Source of the DNA: Acidobacteriota bacterium
GTDB taxonomy: Bacteria > Acidobacteriota > CAIWXX01
Direction of reading: 5' to 3'
NCBI GenBank assembly: GCA_016191015.1
Contig: JACPPM010000233.1
Location: forward strand, 1 to 38,479
Length of the DNA: 38,479 bases
Shown piece by piece: positions 27,583 to 36,890 of the stretch (its first letter is position 1; every line of letters starts with the position of its first letter). The translations under genes and the position numbers were made by a program. A model generated the notes under the pieces. It was not told where the DNA came from, did no database searches, and was given only the letters and a program-made list of their open reading frames with translations.

Positions 27583-28583
27583 AACGCTACGCTCTGCTCA
27601 TTATTGCACTTCTCGCGGCCTTCGCTTTCTCCATTCTGGTGGGGTCACAGGCCATCCCCGCGTCCAGGATTCTCCAGGCGCTCTCCTCCGGCGACGGAGA
27701 TCCGGTCATCCGGCAGGTGATCCTGCAGATCCGGCTCCCGCGCATCCTCCTCGCCGCCCTCGCCGGCGCCTCCCTCTCGATCGCCGGCGCCTCCTTTCAG
27801 TCACTCCTGCGCAATCCGCTTGCGGATCCGTACATTCTCGGGGTCTCCAGCGGCGCGGCGATGGGATCGGTAGCTTCGATCGCGCTCTTCGGGAGCCGCT
27901 CGCCGCTCGTGATGGGCCTCTGTGCGTTCCTCGCCTCATCCGTGGCCATCGGAATCGTCTACTTCCTCTCGGCTCGGAGGGGGGCCGAGCCCGACCCTGA
28001 CAGGATGTTGCTCGTGGGGATGGCGATCAGCAGCTTCGCCGCTTCGGGGCTGATCCTGTTTCTCGGCCGTTCCGCCGGCAACGACGCGCGCACGATATTG
28101 CACTGGCTGATTGGGGACGTGAGCGGCCGACGGCTCGCAGAGATCGGAATCTTCGTTCCGCAGATCCTCGGACTGATCATTGCGCTGTTCATCTCGTCGC
28201 ACCGTTTCAATCTGCTCTCCCTCGATTCCGACGTCGCCGCTTCGCTGGGTCTGAACGTGCGCAATCAGCGACGCACCGGCTACCTGCTGGCATCTTTCCT
28301 GACCTCCTCCGTCGTCAGTCTCTCTGGATCGATCGGATTCGTGGGGCTCGTCGTTCCACACCTCGGGCGTATGCTGTTCTCTTCCGACTGTCGTGTGCTG
28401 TTCCCGGTGTGTGGTGCGCTCGGAGCCGTTCTGCTGATGTCGGCTGACGCGGCGGGGCGCGTCATTTTCGCGCCCGTCGAAGTTCCGGTCGGAGTCATCA
28501 CCGCCCTTCTCGGTTCGCCCGTCTTCGTCTACATCCTCTATGTGCGCCGCCGTGCAGCTTTCCGGGAGCCGACCGGTGGCTGA
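27579..28583 (+). CDS. btuC: Cobalamin/iron-siderophore-type ABC permease
   Basis: FecCD family: LRLPRILLAALAGASLSIAGASFQSLLRNPLADPYILGVSSGAAMG; 4-nt overlap with btuF. Confidence 0.9.
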   Translation: MKRYALLIIALLAAFAFSILVGSQAIPASRILQALSSGDGDPVIRQVILQIRLPRILLAALAGASLSIAGASFQSLLRNPLADPYILGVSSGAAMGSVASIALFGSRSPLVMGLCAFLASSVAIGIVYFLSARRGAEPDPDRMLLVGMAISSFAASGLILFLGRSAGNDARTILHWLIGDVSGRRLAEIGIFVPQILGLIIALFISSHRFNLLSLDSDVAASLGLNVRNQRRTGYLLASFLTSSVVSLSGSIGFVGLVVPHLGRMLFSSDCRVLFPVCGALGAVLLMSADAAGRVIFAPVEVPVGVITALLGSPVFVYILYVRRRAAFREPTGG

Positions 28584-29271
28584 TCTGAGGGCGATTTCGG
28601 TCGCGTACCGTCCCGGGGATGGCCGTCTCCTGTTCGAGAACCTCGACCTTCACGCGAGCGCCGGCGAGGTGATCGGGATCACGGGCAACAACGGAGAAGG
28701 CAAGACATCGTTGATGCGAATACTGGCAGGGCTCCTGCGTCCGGATCGGGGGACCGTTCTGCTGGACGGCGAACCGATTCTCGCGAGGCCACGGCGGGAG
28801 ACGGCGCGCGCTGTCGGATACCTGCCGCAGTTCGAGCTCACGCCGTTCCCGATCACGGCCTGGCAGATGGTCCTCATGGGGAGGTACCCACACATGATCG
28901 GCAGGCGGCTGGTGGAGAACGGCAAGGATCGCGAAGAGGCGGAGGTCGCGATGCGGACCGCTGGAGTCTATCACTTGCGGGACGGCACGTTCATGCACCT
29001 GAGCGGCGGGGAGCGGATGCGCGTTCGTGTCGCGCGGCTAATCGCGCAGCGCCCGCAGACGATGCTGCTGGACGAACCAACCACCTATCTCGACGACGAT
29101 TTCAGGCAAACTCTCGCCGGTCTGGTCCGGTCATGGTGTGCCGGGGGGAGCAGCGCGGTGGTTGTGTCTCACGATCTGGAGTTTCTCGAACAGACCGGCG
29201 GTCGCATCTACCATCTGGAAGCGGCGAAGTTGCGTCCAAAGATGACGATGATCAAGGAGAAAGACCAATGA
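28576..29271 (+). CDS. btuD: Cobalamin ABC transporter ATP-binding protein
   Basis: Walker A GNNGEGKTS, LSGGERMRVRVARLIAQ, MLLDEPTTYLD; GTG 28576 or ATG 28540 start. Confidence 0.88.
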   Translation: MADLRAISVAYRPGDGRLLFENLDLHASAGEVIGITGNNGEGKTSLMRILAGLLRPDRGTVLLDGEPILARPRRETARAVGYLPQFELTPFPITAWQMVLMGRYPHMIGRRLVENGKDREEAEVAMRTAGVYHLRDGTFMHLSGGERMRVRVARLIAQRPQTMLLDEPTTYLDDDFRQTLAGLVRSWCAGGSSAVVVSHDLEFLEQTGGRIYHLEAAKLRPKMTMIKEKDQ

Positions 29272-31250
29272 CACGAGGAGGGAACGCGATGCGGTTGACG
29301 ATATTTTCAATGGTGCTGTCGTGCGGCCTGGCTGCCGGCCAGGACCCCGCGGCGAAGCCGGCAGAGGTGATCACGGTGGAAGCCTCGCGGATACACGGCA
29401 ATACGGTCGATGCGGGGAAGCTGCCTCAGGCGACGATCGTGATCTCGCGAGGAGATATCGAGAGGAGCTCGGCGGGGACGGTCTATGAGCTGCTTTCGGG
29501 ACGGCCCGAGCTCGTGTTCTACGATCAAGTCGGCAATGGCAAGGAGGGTGTGATCGACCTCCGGGGCTTCAACGAGGGCACGGCGGCGGCGGTCTTCCTG
29601 GATGGGGTGCGCATCAACGAGCCTGACGACAATCGTTCCCTCCTGATGCAGATCCCGCTCGACCTGGTCGATCGAATCGAGATCTTCAAGGGATCCTCTT
29701 CGACTGTCCTCGGCGGGGGTGCGCTGTCGGGAGCGATCCGCATCTACACAGATCCCGACAGGACGGGTGGACGGGTGGCGGTGAAGGGCGGGTCGTTCTC
29801 GACGGGGGGAGTGCTCGCCGAGCTGGCCCTCGGGTCCTACAACCTGGCAGCCGGATACGAACGCGGCGTTGGGTTCAGGGAGAATTCCGATGCTGTCGAC
29901 GGATGGATACGAGCGGGCGGACGGAGGGTAACGACTGGAGGCTCGCTCGGCGTCAGCTACTCCTACGTCGACACCCGCTTCGGCTCGCCAGGCGCCCTGA
30001 CGCGGGAAGAGATCGAAGCGGACAGGCACGCGGCACCGTTCAACCGGGTGGACGAGAACACAGCGGCCACTCACCTGCTCTCCGCCGACATCCTGCACGA
30101 CTTCTCCGGATGGACGGCGTCGGGAAACGTCTTCGTTCGGCGAAATAACAGCGACGCTCTGACGACGGGCCGCAGCGCCGCGCTCTACGGAGGCTTCGCC
30201 ACCGATTCGACCAACACGAGCACCGGGACCACCGTGCAGCTCACGATCCCCGTCAAAGCCACGACCTCGCTCACGGCGGGAGCCGAGCTGACCTGGCTGC
30301 AACTCGACGCCGATGGCTTCTTCACCGATGTGGGCGGAAATCGGACCGGCCCCGCTTCGTCGACCTCGACGGGGGAGAACTGGCAAGGGCTCTTCGCGCA
30401 GATCGAAAGCTCAGCCGGGCCTCACCTCACCTTCGTCGGCGGGCTGCGCTACGATCGGCAGGCGATCAATTTCGACGATCGTCAGAGCCGCGATCAGGAG
30501 GCGCGAACATTCGACAAGGCCACGTACAAGGTGGGAGCCAGCTACGAGTGGGCGGCGGGATGGACGACCTTCGCCAACTACGGCACCGCGTTTCAAACCC
30601 CCACGATCATCGATCTGTTCGCCTACCCGACCTTCTTCAGCAATCCGGATCTGAGACCCTCCACGGCCTCGACGATCGAGGTCGGGCAGAGGGTTTCCCG
30701 CGGTGCGTTCCGAGGCGAGATTTCCGCCTATGACCTGAAGGTCGACGACGAGGTGGTGTTCGTCGTCAGCGATCCGTTCAACTTCATCGGGCGCAACGAA
30801 AACGCGGGGAAGAGCAGGAGGCGTGGGCTGGATCTGACCGGTGTCTGGACCGGAGCGAAAACGGAGCTGCGGGCGGGGTACAGCTTCGTCAGAGCAAGGT
30901 TTCTTGCAGGCGGCTTCAAGGGGAGCCTGCTCGTGATGGTGCCGGAGCAGAAGTTCGAGATGAGCGCAAGTAGGCAGATCACCGACCGGATCCGCCTCGA
31001 CGGACGCCTCCTCCACACCGGTTCCCAGCACGTTCTGGGCGACGAGATGAACTCGCTGGAGCGTCTTCCGGCCTACACCACAATCGATCTGAAGGTTTCC
31101 TTCGCCGCACGGACCTGGAAACTCGAAGGGGCCATCCGCAATCTCCTCAACAGCGAATACGAGACGCGGGGCATCACAAACGGGTTTGAAACCTATTTCA
31201 CGCCCGCGCCGAAGATCAACGGGTACGTGACAGTGACATATGCCTTCTAG
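29268..31250 (+). CDS. btuB: TonB-dependent outer-membrane receptor (cobalamin-type)
   Basis: Signal peptide, TonB-box-like VITVEAS, plug domain and C-terminal aromatic beta strand (YVTVTYAF); ATGA overlap with btuD; start at 29268 or 29289. Confidence 0.85.
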   Translation: MTRGGNAMRLTIFSMVLSCGLAAGQDPAAKPAEVITVEASRIHGNTVDAGKLPQATIVISRGDIERSSAGTVYELLSGRPELVFYDQVGNGKEGVIDLRGFNEGTAAAVFLDGVRINEPDDNRSLLMQIPLDLVDRIEIFKGSSSTVLGGGALSGAIRIYTDPDRTGGRVAVKGGSFSTGGVLAELALGSYNLAAGYERGVGFRENSDAVDGWIRAGGRRVTTGGSLGVSYSYVDTRFGSPGALTREEIEADRHAAPFNRVDENTAATHLLSADILHDFSGWTASGNVFVRRNNSDALTTGRSAALYGGFATDSTNTSTGTTVQLTIPVKATTSLTAGAELTWLQLDADGFFTDVGGNRTGPASSTSTGENWQGLFAQIESSAGPHLTFVGGLRYDRQAINFDDRQSRDQEARTFDKATYKVGASYEWAAGWTTFANYGTAFQTPTIIDLFAYPTFFSNPDLRPSTASTIEVGQRVSRGAFRGEISAYDLKVDDEVVFVVSDPFNFIGRNENAGKSRRRGLDLTGVWTGAKTELRAGYSFVRARFLAGGFKGSLLVMVPEQKFEMSASRQITDRIRLDGRLLHTGSQHVLGDEMNSLERLPAYTTIDLKVSFAARTWKLEGAIRNLLNSEYETRGITNGFETYFTPAPKINGYVTVTYAF

Positions 31251-31275
31251 TGCCATTGAGTGCTGAATGCCCCAG

Positions 31276-31301
31276 TCATCCGATCTCCGATTTCTTGCGT
31301 A
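31276..31301 (+). promoter_or_regulatory. Candidate ECF-type promoter upstream of the sigma factor gene
   Basis: TCATCCGA - 14 bp - CGTA (TTGCGTA), identical blocks and spacing to 32685-32710. Confidence 0.65.
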
Positions 31302-31385
31302 TGTGGAAGGGAGGGATTGGATCGCCCCGTGGACGAGGGGGAAGAGGGGGTTTGGATTTGTGCTTCGCACGAGTGAGCTATAGGA

Positions 31386-31405
31386 TGCATCATCAGGATG
31401 ATGCA
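31386..31405. repeat. Perfect inverted repeat at the ECF sigma start region
   Basis: TGCATCAT-CAGG-ATGATGCA overlaps the ATG at 31398. Confidence 0.65.
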
Positions 31406-31943
31406 CGGGCAGGTGGACCATGAAGAGGATCGCACCCTGCTCGCCGCCATCGCCATTGGAGACCGCGGAGCATTCCAGCAATTTTACTCCCGCCATGCCG
31501 GACGCGTTCTTGGCTACGTCCGACAGCTCACGCGCAACCCCGCGCTCGCCGAAGACATAACCCAGGAGGCGTTTGTGGCGGTGTGGTTGAAAGCTGCCAG
31601 TTACCAGGCGGACCGGGGCGACCCTGCCGGTTGGCTTTTTACGATTACGCGCAACAAGCTGGTCGATAAGTGGAGACGGGGTGACAGGGATGCGGAGACC
31701 GATGGTGCGCCGATCCTGGCGGGTCTGGCGGATCCGCCAAACCCGATCGATGTTCGCGTCAGCCTGCGTCAGGCCATGTCGCACCTGACCGACGACCAGA
31801 GGCGAATGCTGGAGATGGCCTACTATGGAGGTCTGACGTACGAAGAGACTGCGGACGCGCTGCGTGTCCCGGTTGGCACGTTGAAGTCGAGAATGCGCGC
31901 GGCGCTGGGGCAGCTCCGTGTGATCCTCGAAGGGAGCACATGA
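31398..31943 (+). CDS. ECF-family RNA polymerase sigma factor
   Basis: Sigma region 2 (FQQFYSRHAGRVLGYVRQLTRNPALAEDITQEAFVAVWLKA...WLFTITRNKLVDKWRR) and region 4 (RRMLEMAYYGGLTYEETADALRVPVGTLKSRMRAALGQLR). Confidence 0.95.
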   Translation: MMHGQVDHEEDRTLLAAIAIGDRGAFQQFYSRHAGRVLGYVRQLTRNPALAEDITQEAFVAVWLKAASYQADRGDPAGWLFTITRNKLVDKWRRGDRDAETDGAPILAGLADPPNPIDVRVSLRQAMSHLTDDQRRMLEMAYYGGLTYEETADALRVPVGTLKSRMRAALGQLRVILEGST

Positions 31944-32611
31944 TGGCGGCAGGGGCGAAGTATCACCCGTCGCAGGAGCTGCTGCTCGAGTTTGCCACGG
32001 GCGGCGGCGACCGGCCCCGCCGGGCGTTGATCGAGGCGCATCTCGCTCACTGTGCGGACTGCCGATCGGATCTAGGTCGCGTAGCTCGTCCGGGCGGCGC
32101 TCTCCTGGCTGCCGTGGATGACGCGCCTCTCCCACCAGCTCTCCTCGACCGGATCGTCCAGCGGATCGACTCGATGCCCGCCCTCCCGCCTCAGCCCGCC
32201 GATGGAATCGACCTTCCCCCTGGGGTTCTGGCCGAGCTGGTGTCGATGAAGCCGCTCCGGTGGCGATCGCCGGCTTTGCGCGGCAGCCGCATCGCCACGC
32301 TCTTTCATGATGATCACAGCGGCGCGGTGCTCCATCTGGGATGGATGCCCGGAGGGCGGGTTTTTCCACCACATCGTCACGCCGGCGCAGAAGAGGTCGT
32401 GGTTCTTGCAGGCGGGTACACCGATGGCCCAAAGCACGTGGAGACAGGCGACTGGGTGGTGACCGAACCCGGCGCGTCCCACTCACCCACGACTGATCCC
32501 GGTGAGGATTGCTGGATCCTGACACGACTCGACGCGCCGATTCGATTCACCGGATGGCGCGGGTGGCTCCAGCGCGCCGCCCTCCTGTTCTCCAGCATCA
32601 CGCGCCGATAG
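31940..32611 (+). CDS. ChrR-type zinc/cupin anti-sigma factor
   Basis: ZAS motif HLAHCADC; C-terminal cupin FPPHRHAGAEEVVVLAGGYTDGPKHVETGDWVVTEPGASHSPTTDPGEDCWIL; ATGA overlap with sigma gene. Confidence 0.9.
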   Translation: MMAAGAKYHPSQELLLEFATGGGDRPRRALIEAHLAHCADCRSDLGRVARPGGALLAAVDDAPLPPALLDRIVQRIDSMPALPPQPADGIDLPPGVLAELVSMKPLRWRSPALRGSRIATLFHDDHSGAVLHLGWMPGGRVFPPHRHAGAEEVVVLAGGYTDGPKHVETGDWVVTEPGASHSPTTDPGEDCWILTRLDAPIRFTGWRGWLQRAALLFSSITRR

Positions 32612-32643
32612 TCCTCCCCGCCGACTGCGGTCCACCGGCGTGC

Positions 32644-32659
32644 TGTGACACGCGTCACA
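32644..32659. promoter_or_regulatory. CRP/FNR-family-like palindrome
   Basis: TGTGA-CACGCG-TCACA, in the anti-sigma/DUF4331 intergenic region. Confidence 0.5.
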
Positions 32660-32684
32660 TACGCTCCATGGTGCGTGCTGCCGC

Positions 32685-32710
32685 TCATCCGAAACCAGCA
32701 TCTTTGCGTA
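32685..32710 (+). promoter_or_regulatory. Candidate ECF-type promoter upstream of the DUF4331 gene
   Basis: TCATCCGA - 14 bp - CGTA (TTGCGTA). Confidence 0.65.
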
Positions 32711-32747
32711 CCGGCCAGTGTACGAAAAGAAAACATGGAGGATTGAA

Positions 32748-34199
32748 TTGAAAAAGAAAGCAATAAGCGGAGCCAGCAGGCTCCTTTTCTCGACCACACT
32801 CGCCATCGCCCCCCTCGCCGGGACTCTGGCGATGGCATCGAGCCACCGCGAAGCGCCGTTCGTGACGGAACACTCGAAAGTCGACGCCACTGATTTCTAC
32901 ATGTTCACCAGCTACGAACCTGGTCGCGCGGGGTACGTCACGATCATCGCCGACTACATCCCGATGCAAAGTGTCTACGGCGGGCCCAACTTCTTCACGA
33001 TGGACCCGGAGGCGATCTACGAAATCCACATCGACAACAACGGTGACGCCAAAGAGGATCTGACCTTCCAGTTCAAGTTCACGAACACCCTCAACAACAT
33101 CTCCCTCGACATCGGCCCGGCCGGCGCCACGAAGAAGGTTGCGATCCCTCTGATCAACGCGGGCGCCATCAGCGCAACCGATACCTCTCTCCTGAACGTG
33201 GTGGAGACGTACACGGTGAACCTGATTCGCGGCGAACGTCGGAGCGGTTCGTCCAGCGCTGTCACGAATGCGGACAGCGGCGAATCCACCTTCGTCAAAC
33301 CTGTCGACAACATCGGCACGAAGTCAATCGCCGACTACGACGCGTATGCGAACGCGCACATCTATGAGATCAAGATCCCGGGGACGAATGCGACCGGGCG
33401 GATGTTCGTCGGGCAGCGGCAGGATCCGTTCGTCGTGAATCTGGGACCGACCTTCGATCTCGTCAACCTGAATCCGCTCGGCCCCGTCAACGGCGGCAGC
33501 AATAGTCTTGCCGGGAACAACGTCACGACGCTGGCGTTGGAGATTCCCGCGAGTGTCCTGGTTTCGACCGGCCAGGACGTGATCGGTGGATGGACGACAG
33601 CCAGCCTGCCGAGAAACCGCACCCTCAGCAAAACCCCGACATTCTCCAAACCGGACAAGGAGTTTGGCCCATACATACAGGTGTCGCGGCTGGGGATGCC
33701 GCTGGTCAACGAGGCTGTCATCGGAATCAAGGACAAGGACCGGTTCAACGCGAGCGAGCCGAGGGGTGACGGGCAATTCCTCACCTACGTGACGCATCCG
33801 ACTCTCCCGACGCTCTTGCAGGTTCTCTTTGGCGTCCGCGCCCCCACCGCATACCCGCGCAACGACCTCGTGGAAGTGTTCCTCACGGGAGTGGCAGGGC
33901 TGAACGCGACGGATACGGCCGCCGAGTACCTGCGGCTCAACACCAAGACCCCCGCGGTCGACTGGGAGGATCAGAAGAATCTGGGCGTCATCGCCGGGGA
34001 CATCGCCGGCTTCCCGAACGGGAGGCGTCCGGGGGATGACGTTGTGGACAGCGCACTGCGCGTCTTGATGGGCAAGCTGCTCGACACCACCGTCGCCCCC
34101 GACGGTCAGCTCAAGTACACCGACGGCGCGAACGTCAACGCGAAGATGTTCCAGGACGAGTTCCCCTACCTGCAGGCTCCGCTTCCGGGCGCAGAATAG
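32748..34199 (+). CDS. Secreted DUF4331 family protein
   Basis: MASSHREAPFVTEHSKVDATDFYMFTSYEPGRAGYVTIIADYIPMQ...; TTG start at 32748 with GGAGG at 32737-32741 and signal peptide MKKKAISGASRLLFSTTLAIAPLAGTLAMA. Confidence 0.88.
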   Translation: MKKKAISGASRLLFSTTLAIAPLAGTLAMASSHREAPFVTEHSKVDATDFYMFTSYEPGRAGYVTIIADYIPMQSVYGGPNFFTMDPEAIYEIHIDNNGDAKEDLTFQFKFTNTLNNISLDIGPAGATKKVAIPLINAGAISATDTSLLNVVETYTVNLIRGERRSGSSSAVTNADSGESTFVKPVDNIGTKSIADYDAYANAHIYEIKIPGTNATGRMFVGQRQDPFVVNLGPTFDLVNLNPLGPVNGGSNSLAGNNVTTLALEIPASVLVSTGQDVIGGWTTASLPRNRTLSKTPTFSKPDKEFGPYIQVSRLGMPLVNEAVIGIKDKDRFNASEPRGDGQFLTYVTHPTLPTLLQVLFGVRAPTAYPRNDLVEVFLTGVAGLNATDTAAEYLRLNTKTPAVDWEDQKNLGVIAGDIAGFPNGRRPGDDVVDSALRVLMGKLLDTTVAPDGQLKYTDGANVNAKMFQDEFPYLQAPLPGAE

Positions 34200-34211
34200 A
34201 TCGGGACGAGG

Positions 34212-34240
34212 GGGAGGGTGCGGGCAGCCCGCATCCTCTC
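34212..34240 (+). terminator. Possible terminator hairpin after the DUF4331 gene
   Basis: GGGAGGGTGCGGG-CAG-CCCGCATCCTCTC stem (with wobble pairs), weak T-rich tail. Confidence 0.45.
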
Positions 34241-34366
34241 TCTCACGTTTCTCCGGCGACGCCGATGTCCCCGGACAAGCCGAGGCGTTCGGGCAGCGAT
34301 GGTGCAATACATTGAGGGACCAGGGCCGCATTTCTTCCCTTTACACCCGGCCGCCCACTTGTTAGT

Positions 34367-36715
34367 ATGCGCCCGATGCTACGTATCCGCGTGGCCAAGA
34401 TGGGGGCGCGGAGGCTGCTTCCAGGCAAGCGGTTTCTCAAATACACCCTGATCGTCATCGCCTTCGCGACGATGGTGTCGATCGGCTCCCTTGCGGGCTT
34501 CTTCCTCGCCTACCAGAAGGGGCTACCGCGCGTCCAAGCCATCGAAGATTACCACCCGTCGCTGATCACCGAGATCCTCTCAGACGACGGTGTGGTCGTG
34601 GGTCAGTTCGCCCTCGAGCGCCGAATTCTGCTCCGGTACGAAGAGATCCCGCCCATTCTGAAGAACGCGATCCTCGCTGCCGAGGACCCGCGATTCTTCA
34701 CGCATTGGGGTATCGACCCGATCGGGATTGTCCGTGCCATGCTGAAGAACGTGATGGCGGGGAGGGTTGTGGAGGGCGCATCGACGATGACGCAGCAGCT
34801 GGCCCGAATGCTCTTCCTCACGCCGCAGCAGACGTATCGGCGCAAGATCGAGGAGGCTCTCCTGGCGATGCAGATCGAGAAGAACTACACGAAGGAGCAG
34901 ATTCTCACTCTGTATTGCAATCAGATCTATCTCGGGCACGGTGTCTACGGGTTTGAAGCGGCCTCGGAGTTCTATTTCGGCAAACACGCGAAGGACCTGC
35001 GACTGCCGGAGGCGGCGATGATCGCAGGGATCGTGGCGTCACCAGGCAGCTACTCACCGCTCGTGAACGCACGGCTCGCGAAGCTCCGGCGCGACAAGAT
35101 TCTGGCCCGGATGCGCGACGAGAGGTTCATCAAGGAAGATGCGTGCAAGGCGGCACAGGGGGAGCCGATTGAGCTGGCGTCGCCGCAGCGTGAGGTTTCG
35201 GTAGCGGCATATTTCAACGAGGAGATCCGGAAGTTCCTGGAAGAGAAGTACGGTACGCAACGGCTGTACCACGAGGGACTGGTAGTGCAGTCGACTCTGG
35301 ACTTCGAGATGCAGCGGGCGGCTGTTGCCGCGCTCCTGAAAGGACTGCGCGATCTCGACAAGCGCCAGGGGTTCAGGAAGATCACAGAAAACGTGCTCGA
35401 CGCCGGCGGCGAGATCGAGACCTATCACGACGTGGATTGGGATCAACCGTTTGGAGAGGGCGAAATCCGTCGCGGGCTTGTGCTCGATGTTACCGACAAG
35501 ATCGCGCACGTGAAGATCGGGAACTACACGAGCACGATCGACCCCTCGGCGATCAAGTGGACGCACAGGGCTGGTTTCAGGTCAGTCTTCAAGGCCGGGG
35601 ACATTGCCCAGTTTCGCGTCACGAAGAAGGATGAGAAGAACTTTACCTGCGCCCTCACCCTCGAACAGGTACCGCTTGTCGAGGGCGCGTTGATTGCGAT
35701 CGAGCCGGCGACGGGTGAGGTGAAGGCGATGGTCGGCGGGTTCGACTTCAATCAGAGTAAGTTCAACCGGGCGACGCAGGCATTGAGGCAGGTCGGGTCG
35801 GCATTCAAACCCTTCATCTATGCCGCGGCAGTCGACAACGGGATTCCGCCAACCTATCTGTTGCGGGATGAGCCGATCACGTTTTTTGATAAATGGACGG
35901 GGACGCCTTGGACCCCCCACAACTACGACCGGAAATACAAGGGAATGGTGACGATGCGCCGGGCGCTCGAACAGAGCCGCAACGTGCCCACCGCCGTGCT
36001 GCTCGACAAGATCGGCGTCGAAAAAGGCGTGCAGTACGCCAAGCGATTTGGGATCACGTCGAAGTTGCATCCGTATCTCTCCCTCGCCCTGGGGACCTCC
36101 GAGGTCACCCTCGTCGAAATGACCTCCGCTTTCTCCGCGTTTCCGAACCAGGGGGTGAGGGTCGAACCGAGGTATATCAGGTCGATCAAGGATCGACAAG
36201 GCTCAATCCTCTATGAGACGCAGATCACGGCCAGAGAGGTCATCCCCGCCGAGACCGCCTACGTTGCGCTGAATATGATGCGCGGCGTCGTTGATCGCGG
36301 CACCGCGACTCACGCCAAGGCTCTGAAGCGGCCGGTCGCGGGAAAGACCGGCACGACCGACGACTACTCCGATGCCTGGTTCATCGGCTACACACCGTCG
36401 CTTGTGGCCGGAGTTTGGGTCGGGTTCGACACAAAGAAATCGTTGGGTCGAGGGGAAGTGGGGGCACGGGCGGCGCTGCCAATCTGGATCGATTTCGTCG
36501 GTCAGGTGCTCAAGGAGAAACCGGTAGACCAGTTTGCCGTACCGCCGGGCGTGACGCACGCCCGCGTCGATCGGCTGACCGGCCTGCTGGCGGGCCCCGC
36601 GTGCACGGACGTCATCGATGAGATCTTCGTCAAGGGGACCGAGCCCAACCGTTACTGCTCAGAGGAGTATCACGGGGCGACGGCGATCGACACCGACGAC
36701 GAGGAGACCGAATAG
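34367..36715 (+). CDS. Penicillin-binding protein 1A family (glycosyltransferase/transpeptidase)
   Basis: GT51 motifs (AAEDPRFFTHWGIDPIGIVRA, EGASTMTQQLARMLFL, YCNQIYLGHGVYGFEAAS) and transpeptidase motifs (RQVGSAFKPFIYAAA, SRN, GKTGTTDDYSDAWFIGYTP). Confidence 0.96.
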   Translation: MRPMLRIRVAKMGARRLLPGKRFLKYTLIVIAFATMVSIGSLAGFFLAYQKGLPRVQAIEDYHPSLITEILSDDGVVVGQFALERRILLRYEEIPPILKNAILAAEDPRFFTHWGIDPIGIVRAMLKNVMAGRVVEGASTMTQQLARMLFLTPQQTYRRKIEEALLAMQIEKNYTKEQILTLYCNQIYLGHGVYGFEAASEFYFGKHAKDLRLPEAAMIAGIVASPGSYSPLVNARLAKLRRDKILARMRDERFIKEDACKAAQGEPIELASPQREVSVAAYFNEEIRKFLEEKYGTQRLYHEGLVVQSTLDFEMQRAAVAALLKGLRDLDKRQGFRKITENVLDAGGEIETYHDVDWDQPFGEGEIRRGLVLDVTDKIAHVKIGNYTSTIDPSAIKWTHRAGFRSVFKAGDIAQFRVTKKDEKNFTCALTLEQVPLVEGALIAIEPATGEVKAMVGGFDFNQSKFNRATQALRQVGSAFKPFIYAAAVDNGIPPTYLLRDEPITFFDKWTGTPWTPHNYDRKYKGMVTMRRALEQSRNVPTAVLLDKIGVEKGVQYAKRFGITSKLHPYLSLALGTSEVTLVEMTSAFSAFPNQGVRVEPRYIRSIKDRQGSILYETQITAREVIPAETAYVALNMMRGVVDRGTATHAKALKRPVAGKTGTTDDYSDAWFIGYTPSLVAGVWVGFDTKKSLGRGEVGARAALPIWIDFVGQVLKEKPVDQFAVPPGVTHARVDRLTGLLAGPACTDVIDEIFVKGTEPNRYCSEEYHGATAIDTDDEETE

Positions 36716-36839
36716 TTCTCGGGCCGCGGGCGAGGATTACGAGCTCACGTGATGTGTGCTGCTTCGTTACGCGCCATGCGGGTGACGATGCAGCCTGTGG
36801 TTTCCGATGGGGGTGGGTCGCAAGGCGGACCAAGCGGGC

Positions 36840-36845
36840 TATAAT
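36840..36845 (+). promoter_or_regulatory. -10 element (TATAAT) of a candidate promoter
   Basis: Perfect TATAAT upstream of the RBS at 36875; weak -35. Confidence 0.4.
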
Positions 36846-36890
36846 CGCGCACGCAATCACATGATCACTTCCGTGGGAGGAGAACCACAC

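Noticed and set aside
29307-30386. 359-aa minus-strand ORF opposite btuB
   Set aside because: Arg-rich shadow ORF within a well-supported TonB-dependent receptor gene
30411-32525. 704-aa minus-strand ORF
   Set aside because: Antisense to btuB, the ECF sigma and the anti-sigma genes; composition is typical of a high-GC shadow ORF with no domain-like motifs
33324-34331. 335-aa minus-strand ORF opposite the DUF4331 gene
   Set aside because: Shadow ORF; no motif; the plus-strand gene has signal peptide, RBS and family match
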